From assembly GCF_000690055.1 (NCBI RefSeq), contig NZ_JJNZ01000004.1:25319-89318 (forward strand): a stretch of 64,000 nt of DNA. The letters are read 5' to 3'. Below are positions 18,833-28,300 of this stretch, piece by piece. Below the pieces are notes generated by a model, which was given only the letters and a program-made list of their open reading frames with translations, searched no databases and had not been told where the DNA came from. The DNA comes from Pseudoalteromonas fuliginea. GTDB lineage: Bacteria > Pseudomonadota > Gammaproteobacteria > Enterobacterales > Alteromonadaceae. A program made the position numbers and the translations under genes. Numbering within the stretch: position 1 is the first letter of the stretch; each line of letters opens with the position of its first letter.

Positions 18833-18843
18833 TTTAGTCCTTA

Positions 18844-20757
18844 CTACTGATTCTGTAATTCTTCAAGTTCTTCCCAGCGCTCAAGGGCAGCTTCAAGGTC
18901 AGACTCAAGTTGTGCTAAATGGTTCAATGCTTTAGTTGTTACATCACTCTCTTGTTTAAAAAAGTCTGCGTCACTCACTACAGCTTGTTGAGCTTCAATT
19001 TCAGCTTCTAGTTTTTCCATTTTATTCGGTAGTTGCTCTAATTCAAGTTTTAATTTGTAAGAGAGTTTATTTGTCTTAGCTGCAGGTTTGGCAGCTGGAG
19101 TTACTACTTTTTCAACTTTTTTTACTGGTTGTTGCTGAATTTTTTTTTCTTGTTCAGCTAAGTAACTAACATAGGCTTCATAGTCGCTATAACCACCAAC
19201 GATATCTGTTACTTTACCATTGCCTTCAAATGCCCATACACTAGAACATGTATTATCAATAAATTCTCGGTCATGGCTTACAATCAGCACTGTACCTTGG
19301 TATTGATTAATAATGTCCTCGAGTAACTCTAATGTTTCTATATCCAAGTCATTCGTTGGCTCATCGAGAACAAGTATATTAGATGGTTTTAAAAACAGTT
19401 TAGCTAATAGCAGTCTATTTTTTTCACCACCAGAGAGTGCTTTAACCGGTGTACGAGCGCGTGCTGGCGGGAATAAAAAGTCTTGCAGATAACCTAAAAC
19501 ATGACGTGAACGACCGCCCATCATCACTTCTTGTTTACCTTCGGCAACGTTATCTTGAACTGTTGCTTCTTCGTCAAGTTTTTCACGGTACTGATCAAAG
19601 TAAGCAAATTCTAAATTAACACCTTGCTTAGTTATGCCGCTATCTGGTTCTAAATCACCAAACATTAGTTTTAATAGTGTTGTTTTACCAATACCATTTG
19701 GACCTACTAAGCCGATTCTGTCACCACGCATAACAAGTGTCGAAAAATCATCAGCAATAACTTTGTCTTTAAATGCATGGCAAAGGTGCTGAGCTTCAAA
19801 TACTAATTTACCAGAGCGGTCTGCTGTTTCAATATTAAAGTCAGTTTTACCAACTTGATCAACACGTTGTTTACGCTCATTACGTAGCTGCTTTAACTCT
19901 CTAACACGCCCTTCGTTACGTGTTCTACGCGCTTTAACACCTTGGCGGATCCACGTTTCTTCTTCTGCTAAACGCTTATCAAATAATGCATTTTGCGCTT
20001 CTTCTACTTTTAAATCATGCGCTTTTTGCTCTAGATAAGTCGCGTAATCACCTGGGTAAGAAATAAGTTTACCGCGATCTAAATCTAAAATACGCGTAGC
20101 AACAGCACGAATAAACGCACGGTCATGTGATATAAATACAATGCCGCCTTTAAATTCTTTTAAAAACTGTTCAAGCCACATGACACTTGCCATGTCTAAA
20201 TGGTTTGTCGGCTCATCTAGTAGCAATAAATCAGGCTCACTTACAAGTGCACGCGCAAGTGCCACTTTGCGTAACCAACCACCAGAAAGGGACTCAAGTT
20301 TAGCCTCTGGCGTTAGCTCTAATTGTGTTAAGACTAATTGAATTCGGCTATCAAAGCGCCAGCCATCAGCGGCTTCAAGTTGGTTTGATAAACGTTCAAG
20401 CTTGTTTAATAACTTATCAGTACACTGTGTTTGCAATTCGTTACTAACATGATGAAAGTCAATGAGTAAGTTAGCAATTTCTGGCATACCTTGCGCAACG
20501 TAATCAAATACAGTGCCACTTGCACCTTTTGGTGGATCTTGCTCTAAGCGAGAAATTCGAATGCCACCGAGTTGATTTATTTCGCCATCATCTAAAACAA
20601 CTTGTCCATCAAGTACTTTTAGCAGCGTTGACTTGCCCGCGCCATTTCGACCAACAACACACACTCTTTCGCCACTTTCTATAACCGCATCTGCTTTGTT
20701 AAGCAAAGCATGTGTACCAAAAGCAAGTTGTGCTTTTAAAATTCTAATTAAATCCAT
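18844..20757 (-). CDS. uup: ABC-F ATPase Uup
   Basis: Soluble ABC-F protein with two ATPase domains, linked in E. coli to ribosome function and to precise excision of transposons. Walker A motifs are GRNGAGKST (about 36-44) and GPNGIGKTT (about 352); signatures are LSGGWLRKVALARAL and LSGGEKNRLLLAKLF; the Walker B regions read LLLLDEPTNHLD and ILVLDEPTNDLD. A charged coiled coil (about 565-637), the Uup C-terminal DNA-binding region, distinguishes it from EttA, YbiT and YheS. Length is 637 residues (E. coli 635). It follows the glutaredoxin-like gene by 15 bp. Confidence 0.95.
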   Translation of the reverse strand: MDLIRILKAQLAFGTHALLNKADAVIESGERVCVVGRNGAGKSTLLKVLDGQVVLDDGEINQLGGIRISRLEQDPPKGASGTVFDYVAQGMPEIANLLIDFHHVSNELQTQCTDKLLNKLERLSNQLEAADGWRFDSRIQLVLTQLELTPEAKLESLSGGWLRKVALARALVSEPDLLLLDEPTNHLDMASVMWLEQFLKEFKGGIVFISHDRAFIRAVATRILDLDRGKLISYPGDYATYLEQKAHDLKVEEAQNALFDKRLAEEETWIRQGVKARRTRNEGRVRELKQLRNERKQRVDQVGKTDFNIETADRSGKLVFEAQHLCHAFKDKVIADDFSTLVMRGDRIGLVGPNGIGKTTLLKLMFGDLEPDSGITKQGVNLEFAYFDQYREKLDEEATVQDNVAEGKQEVMMGGRSRHVLGYLQDFLFPPARARTPVKALSGGEKNRLLLAKLFLKPSNILVLDEPTNDLDIETLELLEDIINQYQGTVLIVSHDREFIDNTCSSVWAFEGNGKVTDIVGGYSDYEAYVSYLAEQEKKIQQQPVKKVEKVVTPAAKPAAKTNKLSYKLKLELEQLPNKMEKLEAEIEAQQAVVSDADFFKQESDVTTKALNHLAQLESDLEAALERWEELEELQNQ

Positions 20758-20772
20758 AGTTCTTATTTGCTC

Positions 20773-21012
20773 TTATTCTGCTTGTGCTAAAAATTCGCGC
20801 ACAGAGTGTAAAGTAAAAGGCCAATATAATTTCTCGCCTTTTTCACTTTTTAATACAGGAATAGTAATTTGATACTCAGCAATAAGCTGCTCATCAGTCA
20901 TAATATCGATTAGTAATAACTCACTGTTGTCATTTAGTACATCAGTGATAAGTTGCTCAGCTTGCTCGCACAAGTGGCAACCATCAGTATGATATAAAAT
21001 CCATTTAGCCAT
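20773..21012 (-). CDS. Glutaredoxin-like (DUF836) thioredoxin-fold protein
   Basis: A 79-residue protein with a redox-type motif CHLC at residues 12-15 (YHTDGCHLCEQAEQLI) and a cis-proline region TIPVLKSEKG, the pattern of the glutaredoxin-like DUF836 family. A thiol-disulfide role is inferred; the partner is unknown. The ATG overlaps the rlmL stop region by 8 bp, so it is co-translated with rlmL and followed by uup. Confidence 0.85.
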   Translation of the reverse strand: MAKWILYHTDGCHLCEQAEQLITDVLNDNSELLLIDIMTDEQLIAEYQITIPVLKSEKGEKLYWPFTLHSVREFLAQAE

Positions 21013-23122
21013 GCGTAATTAGCCAGCTATTATGGATTTTTTTATTACGTTTGAAGTCTGGTGATAGTGTTTTATCTGAGATATTAACGGCTTTTAAACC
21101 TAAACCAATCAGGCCAACTTCATCCATTACAAAACCACGTTTGTTATTAGAGAAAATCAAAGTACCTGATGGACTTAAAATCTTTTTAACCCACGTTAAT
21201 AATTTAATGTGATCGCTTTGCACATCAAACGCGTCTTTCATACGTTTTGAGTTTGAGAACGTTGGAGGGTCTAAAAATATCAAATCATATTGTGCTGTCG
21301 CATGCTCTAACCACTTTAAACAATCTGCTTGTTCAAAACGGTAACGTGTATTACTGATATTGTTTAAATCGAAGTTATCTTGGCCCCATTTTAAATAGGT
21401 TTTAGATAAATCAACTGTTGTAATTGCTTTAGCGCCACCAAGTGCAGCATGCACAGAGGCAGTACCTGTGTATGCAAACAAGTTTAAAAAGCGTTTATCT
21501 TTTGCATTTTCTTGAATATAACGACGCATTAAACGGTGATCTAAAAATAAACCTGTGTCTAAGTAGTCAAATAAATTAACTTTAAACTTAGCACCAAACT
21601 CTTCAACTACCATAGTTCGGTTTTGTTTAGACATGGCCGTATACTGGTCTTCACCCTTTTGCTTTTTACGCACTTTTACAGCAATATTTTCAGGCGAGAT
21701 ATCAAGTTGTTGCGAAGTCAATGTTATTACGTCTTGCAGGCGTTTTTCTGATGTTTTTTCATCAATTTCTTTAGGCGCTGCATATTCAAAAATAACCGCT
21801 GAATCACCGTAAATATCTACAGCAACATTGTACTCAGGGATATCCGCTTCATAAACACGATAAGCGTCTACTTTATTTTGTTTAAGCCAGTTTTTTAAGC
21901 CTTGCTTATTCTTTTTCAATCTATTTGCGAATGACGTAGAGCCTTCAAAATTAAGCGCTTTTTTATCATCGGTGGTCAAACTTACTTGCTTATCATCTAA
22001 TTGATATAAGTTGAGTTCAACATCAAGTGGGCCATTTTTAAACTTATAACGCTTAAGACGCACAAGTTTTAAAAGTTTAAATAAGCTCTCGTCCATACCC
22101 AATAAGGCAAGTTTCCAATGATTAAAGTGCTTTTTAAAGCCAACACCTAAATTACGGTGTAAATCAACAAGCTCAGCCATAGAACCAATACGCTCACCAT
22201 AAGGTAAGTTTGAAATTACCACACCAGGTAACTTAGCAACGGCTGTAAGCTTAGTGGCATCACTTTGCTTAAACTTAATAACATCATCAAGCTCAGCCCG
22301 TTTGGCATTATCAATCGCTTTACTTAAAACTTGTTCATCGTAATCGTGGCCAATTAACCACAATTTAGGGTCGGTAATGTTAGCAAGTAACTCTTCTTTA
22401 AGTTCTTTAAACTTAGCGGCTCTAAAACTGGGTAAACGTTCAAAAGCAAAGCCTTCACGGAATAATCCCGGCGCTTCGTTTCGTGCCATGCCGGCCGCTT
22501 CGATTAAAATAGTACCCGCACCACAACATGGATCGAATAAAGGCTGTTTTACATTATCAAGCCAACCACTTCGCTTAATTAGTGCAGCCGCTAAATGCTC
22601 TTTAATTGGCGCTTTACCTTGGCCTTGACGGTAACCACGTTCAGACAAACGAGGGCCAGAATAGTCAATATACATAGAAACGCCGTAACGATTTAGTCGT
22701 GCAACAACACGTACGTTAGCGTCTTGCTTATCAACGTTGGGACGCTGCTCGTATAAATCATTAAAATAATCAACAATCGCATCTTTTATTACAAGACCAG
22801 AAAATTGTGTGTTTTTTAATGAGTCATTGGTACCGTTGAAGTCGACAGCGAATGTTTGAGTAGGTCCAAACCACTCTTGCCAAGGTTGCGATCGCGCAAA
22901 ATTATACAGGCTATTTTTGTCATCTACGCCTTCTTTTTCTTCAATAAGCATAAGCACACGCGTTGCAAAACGACTTGATAAACAAACCTTTTGCGCCAGT
23001 AATGAGTCAGCCTCAAAACGAACAGAACCAACAGTTTGCTTAGACACAGTTGCGCCAAGTTCTGTTAATTCATCAACCAATAAATTTTCGATTCCGATAG
23101 AAGTAAGTGCGATAAATTGCAA
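21005..23122 (-). CDS. rlmL: Bifunctional 23S rRNA methyltransferase RlmKL
   Basis: Makes m2G2445 (RlmL half) and m7G2069 (RlmK half) in 23S rRNA. A THUMP domain (about 45-155) is followed by the RlmL Rossmann domain with DPCCGAGTILIEAAG and the catalytic-type VVISNLPYGERIG. The C-terminal RlmK domain has NLFAYTGTASVHAALGGA and IFLDPPTFSNSKRM. The length, 705 residues (E. coli 702), shows an intact fusion. It lies with uup as in E. coli (ycbY-uup). Confidence 0.96.
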   Translation of the reverse strand: MQFIALTSIGIENLLVDELTELGATVSKQTVGSVRFEADSLLAQKVCLSSRFATRVLMLIEEKEGVDDKNSLYNFARSQPWQEWFGPTQTFAVDFNGTNDSLKNTQFSGLVIKDAIVDYFNDLYEQRPNVDKQDANVRVVARLNRYGVSMYIDYSGPRLSERGYRQGQGKAPIKEHLAAALIKRSGWLDNVKQPLFDPCCGAGTILIEAAGMARNEAPGLFREGFAFERLPSFRAAKFKELKEELLANITDPKLWLIGHDYDEQVLSKAIDNAKRAELDDVIKFKQSDATKLTAVAKLPGVVISNLPYGERIGSMAELVDLHRNLGVGFKKHFNHWKLALLGMDESLFKLLKLVRLKRYKFKNGPLDVELNLYQLDDKQVSLTTDDKKALNFEGSTSFANRLKKNKQGLKNWLKQNKVDAYRVYEADIPEYNVAVDIYGDSAVIFEYAAPKEIDEKTSEKRLQDVITLTSQQLDISPENIAVKVRKKQKGEDQYTAMSKQNRTMVVEEFGAKFKVNLFDYLDTGLFLDHRLMRRYIQENAKDKRFLNLFAYTGTASVHAALGGAKAITTVDLSKTYLKWGQDNFDLNNISNTRYRFEQADCLKWLEHATAQYDLIFLDPPTFSNSKRMKDAFDVQSDHIKLLTWVKKILSPSGTLIFSNNKRGFVMDEVGLIGLGLKAVNISDKTLSPDFKRNKKIHNSWLITHG

Positions 23123-23217
23123 AGTAATAACCCTTAATAGCTAATTGCGCAGGATTATAACATAGGTTGAGTGACATACACGCCATAAAGACACGCTTAA
23201 AAACTTAAATTTGATGA

Positions 23218-23576
23218 GGGTCTGTTGAACTTTCAAGGTTAAATTTGCAGCAGTCTGTTTGGTATTTAGGCAAGGCAGAGCCTATGCAGTGTGGTCATTC
23301 CCCATAAATGGGCGATAACGTAGCATTAATGCCAAACAGGCGCTGCCCAAACGGTTCTTCCTAGGGGCTATTTACTCTTTGTTGCCTAAGTGGATGTAGG
23401 TAAGGGGCGTGAGCAGGACGCGGAAGCTTTGCTCGGTTTTACTTATTCTTACATGGATGTAAGCCAGTATGGTAACGAAGGAGCAGTTACCGAGCCCACT
23501 AGGTTACAAATCTCGCGCCGCGATTAAATAGCCCCTAGTTTGAACAAATTTCAATCCGCAAAGATCAGCAGACCTT
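23218..23576 (+). repeat. MITE-like intergenic repeat element, copy 1
   Basis: About 359 bp of non-coding DNA filling the gap between rlmL and zapC. Its ends form an imperfect inverted repeat of about 30 bp: GGTCTGTTGAACTTT at 23219 against GGTCTGCTGATCTTT read on the minus strand from 23574, continuing through AAATTTG. Inside is a perfect 14-bp inverted repeat, CTAGGGGCTATTTA (23361-23374) and TAAATAGCCCCTAG (23525-23538). The right end abuts the zapC stop codon (23575-23577). The segment 23249-23506 resembles 48472-48712 in reverse orientation. No protein is encoded. Confidence 0.8.
23361..23538. repeat. Perfect 14-bp inverted repeat inside repeat copy 1
   Basis: CTAGGGGCTATTTA at 23361-23374 and its exact reverse complement at 23525-23538 enclose 150 bp containing the best conserved part of the repeat family (GGTAAGGGGCGTGAGCAGGA at 23410-23429). 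Confidence 0.85.
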
Positions 23577-24105
23577 AGGCGGTTTGACTTTGGTATTGCT
23601 GATTTAGGATGGGGTGGACTCGATTATTCAAAATACGGATTACTTCAAATTGTGCTAAAGATAAGTTTTCGTCCAATTTAAATGTTTCACTTAAATTCAA
23701 ACAAATAGATGCATCAGAGCAGTGCTCTACAATTAAGAAATCACCCGATTGCGCTTTAGATGTTAATTTTACTATTGCCTCTACGCTTGGCTCTGTCCCG
23801 GTGTATTCTTCAAAAAACCAACTTTTTGCTAAAACGGGCTTTAAGTGATACTTAACAGCGGTCGCATTTAGCGATATTTGACAAACTTGAGCCGCAGTCC
23901 ACAATTCAAATCCATCAAGGTAATTATAAACTTGCTCGTAAAATGCCGCATCTTCGAGGCTAAAGCGTGGATTCTTAAAAACAGAATCCGTTAACTGTCT
24001 TAACTTATAAGGCGTACATAATTGCATATCGTCATTTAAATCAAGTAATAAACGGTTTTTATCAGGACAAGCAATCCACTGCCATTGCTTTGATGCTTGT
24101 AACAT
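23575..24105 (-). CDS. zapC: Cell division protein ZapC
   Basis: ZapC binds FtsZ and promotes Z-ring bundling in the cytoplasm. The 176-residue protein shares the E. coli ZapC pattern: W-x-W near the start, LLLDLNDDMQLCTPY like MMLDLANGMLFRS, the KPVLAKSWFF region and a final IxRILNNRVHPILN like IKIMNDRLKP. Identity is modest, but its place beside pyrD on the same strand is that of E. coli zapC. A strong AAGGAGG ribosome site precedes the ATG. The stop codon lies at the edge of the repeat element. Confidence 0.85.
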   Translation of the reverse strand: MLQASKQWQWIACPDKNRLLLDLNDDMQLCTPYKLRQLTDSVFKNPRFSLEDAAFYEQVYNYLDGFELWTAAQVCQISLNATAVKYHLKPVLAKSWFFEEYTGTEPSVEAIVKLTSKAQSGDFLIVEHCSDASICLNLSETFKLDENLSLAQFEVIRILNNRVHPILNQQYQSQTA

Positions 24106-24227
24106 TTACTCCTCCTTGGGTTTATTAAAATAATTAGACGTTGCTTAGAGTATAACGGCTTCTGACCATTTTTTAAATATTTGTTTAGAACATTTATCGA
24201 ACGATCAAAAGCTTAGATAACTGATCC

Positions 24228-25238
24228 TTATAAGCCGTTAACGATCGTCTTTACCAATTGTGGACCTTTGTAGATGAACCCAGTATAAACTTGAACTAAA
24301 TTTGCGCCTGCATCTAACTTTTCTTTTGCAGATGTAGCATCGTCAATACCGCCTACTCCGATGATTGGCAACTTACCTTGTGTTAAACGCTTTAATTCGC
24401 TTACGACCTCTGTAGAGCGCATTCTAACAGGGTGACCTGACAAACCGCCGGCCTCTTCTGCATATTGCTGCCCCATAACTGCAGCTCGTTCAAGTGTAGT
24501 GTTAGTTGCAATCACACCATCAATTTTATTATTTAAAAGTGACTCACTTACTTGCTTTATTTGTATTTGATCCAGATCCGGCGCAATTTTTATCAGCATC
24601 GGAACTTGCTTATTGTGTTTAGCTGCTAGATCAAGTTGCTCGCTTTTAAGGCTTTGCAGTAAATCATCAAGCGCTGCACCATATTGTAAATCACGAAGTC
24701 CAGGGGTATTTGGTGATGAAATATTTACCGTAATGTATGAGGCATGCTCAAATACTTTACGCATACAATAAATGTAGTCATCTTTACCTTGCTCATTAGG
24801 TGTATCTTTATTTTTACCAATATTGATACCGAGTATCCCACTGTACTTTGCCGCTTTTACGTTAGCGATTAAGTTATCAACGCCTTTATTATTAAACCCC
24901 ATGCGATTAATAATTGCATTTGACTCTGGCAACCTAAAAATACGAGGTTTATCATTACCCACTTGAGGGCGCGGTGTAACCGTACCGACTTCGATAAAAC
25001 CAAAGCCCATTTGGCTAAATGCATCTATACATTCAGCATTTTTATCAAGCCCTGCAGCAAGCCCAACTGGGTTTTTGAATTCAAGGCCTAAAAAATTAAC
25101 TGGTTTGTCTGCAATACTTTGCGACCAAGCGGCACTTAACGGTGTGTTAGCGAAGCGACGTAGGTTACTTAGAGCAAACTCATGCGCCCACTCCGCATCA
25201 CGGGTAAACATAAAACGGCGAGCTAAATCGTAAAACAT
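24228..25238 (-). CDS. pyrD: Dihydroorotate dehydrogenase (quinone), class 2
   Basis: FMN enzyme that oxidises dihydroorotate to orotate with quinone as acceptor, in pyrimidine synthesis at the inner membrane. At 336 residues it matches E. coli PyrD. The N-terminal amphipathic helix ([20 protein letters not shown]) is the class 2 membrane anchor. [25 protein letters not shown] and [14 protein letters not shown] (catalytic serine region) are present, with IGVGGI near the C-terminus for FMN phosphate. Confidence 0.97.
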   Translation of the reverse strand: MFYDLARRFMFTRDAEWAHEFALSNLRRFANTPLSAAWSQSIADKPVNFLGLEFKNPVGLAAGLDKNAECIDAFSQMGFGFIEVGTVTPRPQVGNDKPRIFRLPESNAIINRMGFNNKGVDNLIANVKAAKYSGILGINIGKNKDTPNEQGKDDYIYCMRKVFEHASYITVNISSPNTPGLRDLQYGAALDDLLQSLKSEQLDLAAKHNKQVPMLIKIAPDLDQIQIKQVSESLLNNKIDGVIATNTTLERAAVMGQQYAEEAGGLSGHPVRMRSTEVVSELKRLTQGKLPIIGVGGIDDATSAKEKLDAGANLVQVYTGFIYKGPQLVKTIVNGL

Positions 25239-25264
25239 GAATATAATCCTCTATTAAAATACAG

Positions 25265-25299
25265 ACAAAAAAATACCTCAGACAAGGCTGAGGTATTGT
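25265..25299 (-). terminator. Rho-independent terminator of the NAD-glutamate dehydrogenase gene
   Basis: Perfect 10-bp stem, AATACCTCAG (25272-25281) with CTGAGGTATT (25288-25297) and a 6-nt loop. On the minus strand a run of seven T follows. It separates gdhB from pyrD. Confidence 0.9.
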
Positions 25300-25357
25300 A
25301 TAACAAAATAATCAATTCATTTATTTTTTGTGAAATAAAAACAAATGAAAGGCTAAA

Positions 25358-28300
25358 TTATTTGCCTGAAGTATTACAATTATGGCTCAATAACATTAAT
25401 TCACGAAGTGCTACAGAGAACTTAGCAAAATCATGACTTTGTGAAGTTTTAAATTCAGCCAACATCTGTTTCCAACGAAGTAATAATAACTCTTGGTTAT
25501 CCATCCATTCATCTATTTGACTATCAACATCTTTTTCATCAGCTTCAAAGCTATTTAATACTACTTCAGCTAACGTACGTTGTTGCCAATCTAGCTCTTC
25601 ACGGTAAGAAGAACGAGCAAGCGCTTGCCAATGGTTTGCAACCGGTTGATGGGTAATTTGATCTAAGAACCAATGCAGACCCATTCGCGCACCAAGTTTA
25701 AAGTACGTATTAGATACCATTGAGATACCTCGGCCCGAACTATTCGCAATTTCCGCTAAGTCCATTACCGAGAACAAACTTGATAATGCCACAATTCGCT
25801 TAGCGATAGCTTCCGGTACACCACTTTCAATTAGCTTATTAGCTTCTTGTACTATGCGATCATTTTCTTTCTCAACGATATAAGTATTTAAGTTTTCACT
25901 TAAATCTTTGAATGTTGGTGCAAAATACTCAATTCCTTGCTCAATCGTTTGCGCCTTATTACGATGACGTAAGAACCAACGTGTAGTTCGACGCACAGTA
26001 CGACGAAGTTGGTAAAGCATCTCAGTTTGTACAGCTGCTGGTATCTTATTATCTAATGCGCTTATAGAAGACCATGTATCGCGCATTTCAAAAATTTCAC
26101 TGGCAATTGAATAACACATTGCTATTTCAGCTTCGCTTGCGCCAGTTTCTTCATGCATACGTACCATGAAGTTTAAACCCATATCATTAACGATATTGTT
26201 AGCAAGTTTAGTTGCAATAATTTCTTTACGAAGTGGATGGTTGTTCATCGCATCGTTAAACTTCTCACGTAATGGCCGTGGAAACGATTTGACGAGCAGC
26301 TGGCGGTAATATGGGTTTTCAGTAATTTCATCACTTACTAAAGACTCTTTTAATACCATTTTAGCGTAAGACACGAGCACTGAAAGCTCAGGGCGAGTTA
26401 AGTCTTTACCTGCGGCTGCACGTTCTGCCAATTCTTCATCACTAGGAATGAACTCGATAGCACGGTTTAGCTTGCCGTCTTTTTCAAGCGCATGAATAAA
26501 ACGTATTTTTTCTTTAAGAGTAGACGTGCCCTTCGATTGCGTAATTGAAATCGTATGCGTTTGACGATAACAATCTTTAAGCACTAATTCAGAGACTTCA
26601 TCAGTCATTGAATAAAGTAGCTCATCACGTTGTTTACGGGTTAAATCACCTTCTGCAACTAAGCCATTAAGTAAAATTTTAATGTTAACTTCGTTATCAG
26701 AACACGCAACACCCCCTACGTTATCGATAAAGTCAGTGTTGACACGCCCGCCTTTTGCTGCAAACTCTATACGGCCAAGTTGAGTTGCGCCTAAGTTACC
26801 GCCCTCACCTATAATTTTTGCACCCAACTCATTACCATTAATGCGAAGTGCATCGTTTGCACGATCTCCAACATCTGCATCAGTTTCTTTAGAGTTTTTA
26901 ATGTACGTTCCGATACCGCCATTCCACAGTAAATCGAAGTTCATCATTAATGATGCTTTCATTAATTCGTTTGGTGTCATACTTGCTTTTTTAGTGCCAA
27001 GCATTTTTTTCATTTCAGGGCTTAATGTTATTGATTTAGCCGCGCGAGAAAAAATACCTCCACCTGCAGAAATAAGGTCTTTGTTATAATCTTCCCAAGA
27101 TGAGCGCGGCATATTAAATAGACGTTCGCGCTCTGGGTAAGATGTCGCTGCATCTGGGTTAGGATCAATAAAAATATGCATATGATTAAATGCAACTTGT
27201 AAACGAATATGTTTAGACAACAACATACCATTACCAAACACATCCCCTGCCATATCGCCTATGGCGACCACTGTAAAGTCGGTAGTTTGACAATCGATAT
27301 CCATTTCACGGAAATGACGCTTAACTGATTCCCATGCACCTTTAGCAGTGATACCCATTTTCTTGTGGTCATAACCAACAGAACCACCTGAAGCAAACGC
27401 ATCACCTAGCCAGAAGTTATATTCATTCGCAATACCATTTGCAATGTCTGAGAAGGTGGCTGTCCCTTTATCAGCCGCAACTACTAAGTAAGCATCATCT
27501 TCGTCATGACGAACAACATCTCGAGCTGGCATTATTTCACCACGTTCAATGTTATCTGTAATATCTAATAAGCCGCGAATAAATATTTTATAACATTCTT
27601 GGCCTTCTTTTATAAACGCTTCGCGTTCAGTCGGTAGCTGTTTACATACAAAACCACCTTTAGAGCCAACAGGTACAATTACTGTATTTTTAACTTGTTG
27701 CGCTTTTACCAGACCAAGGACTTCTGTACGGAAATCTTCACGACGATCAGACCAACGAAGTCCACCACGAGCCACCTTACCATAACGTAAATGCACGCCT
27801 TCAACACGTGGGGAGTAAACAAAAATCTCAAATGCAGGAAGTGGCAATGGTACATCAGGAATTAGACTAGGTTGAATCTTAAATGAGACATAAGATTTAA
27901 ACTGACCTTGTGCATCTTTTTGATAATAATTAGTACGAAGCGTTGCAACAATCATATCAACGTATAAACGTATAATTCGGTCATCATCAAGGTTGGCAAC
28001 ATTTTCAAGTTCTAGGTAAATTTGTGCTATTAATTTCTCAAGTGTTTTAGCACTAGCCGGGGCTTTAATTGAGAACTTTTTAGCGAACAAATTAACTATT
28101 TGCGCAGCAATATTTGGGTAATTAGCAAAAGTACTTTCAATATACGTTTGCGAGAACGTAACACCAATTTGACGCATATATTTAGCATAAGCACGTAAAA
28201 TAGAAGCTTCACGACCTGCTAGGCCACCCATTAAAACTAAACGGTTAAAACCATCGTTTTCTAGACGGTTGCCCCAAACATTTGTTAATGCAGCGCGAAA

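Noticed and set aside
23123..23574. CRISPR array or rRNA fragment in the rlmL-zapC gap
   Set aside because: No regular direct repeats with spacers, and the sequence is not rRNA; it is explained as a repeat element with inverted ends.
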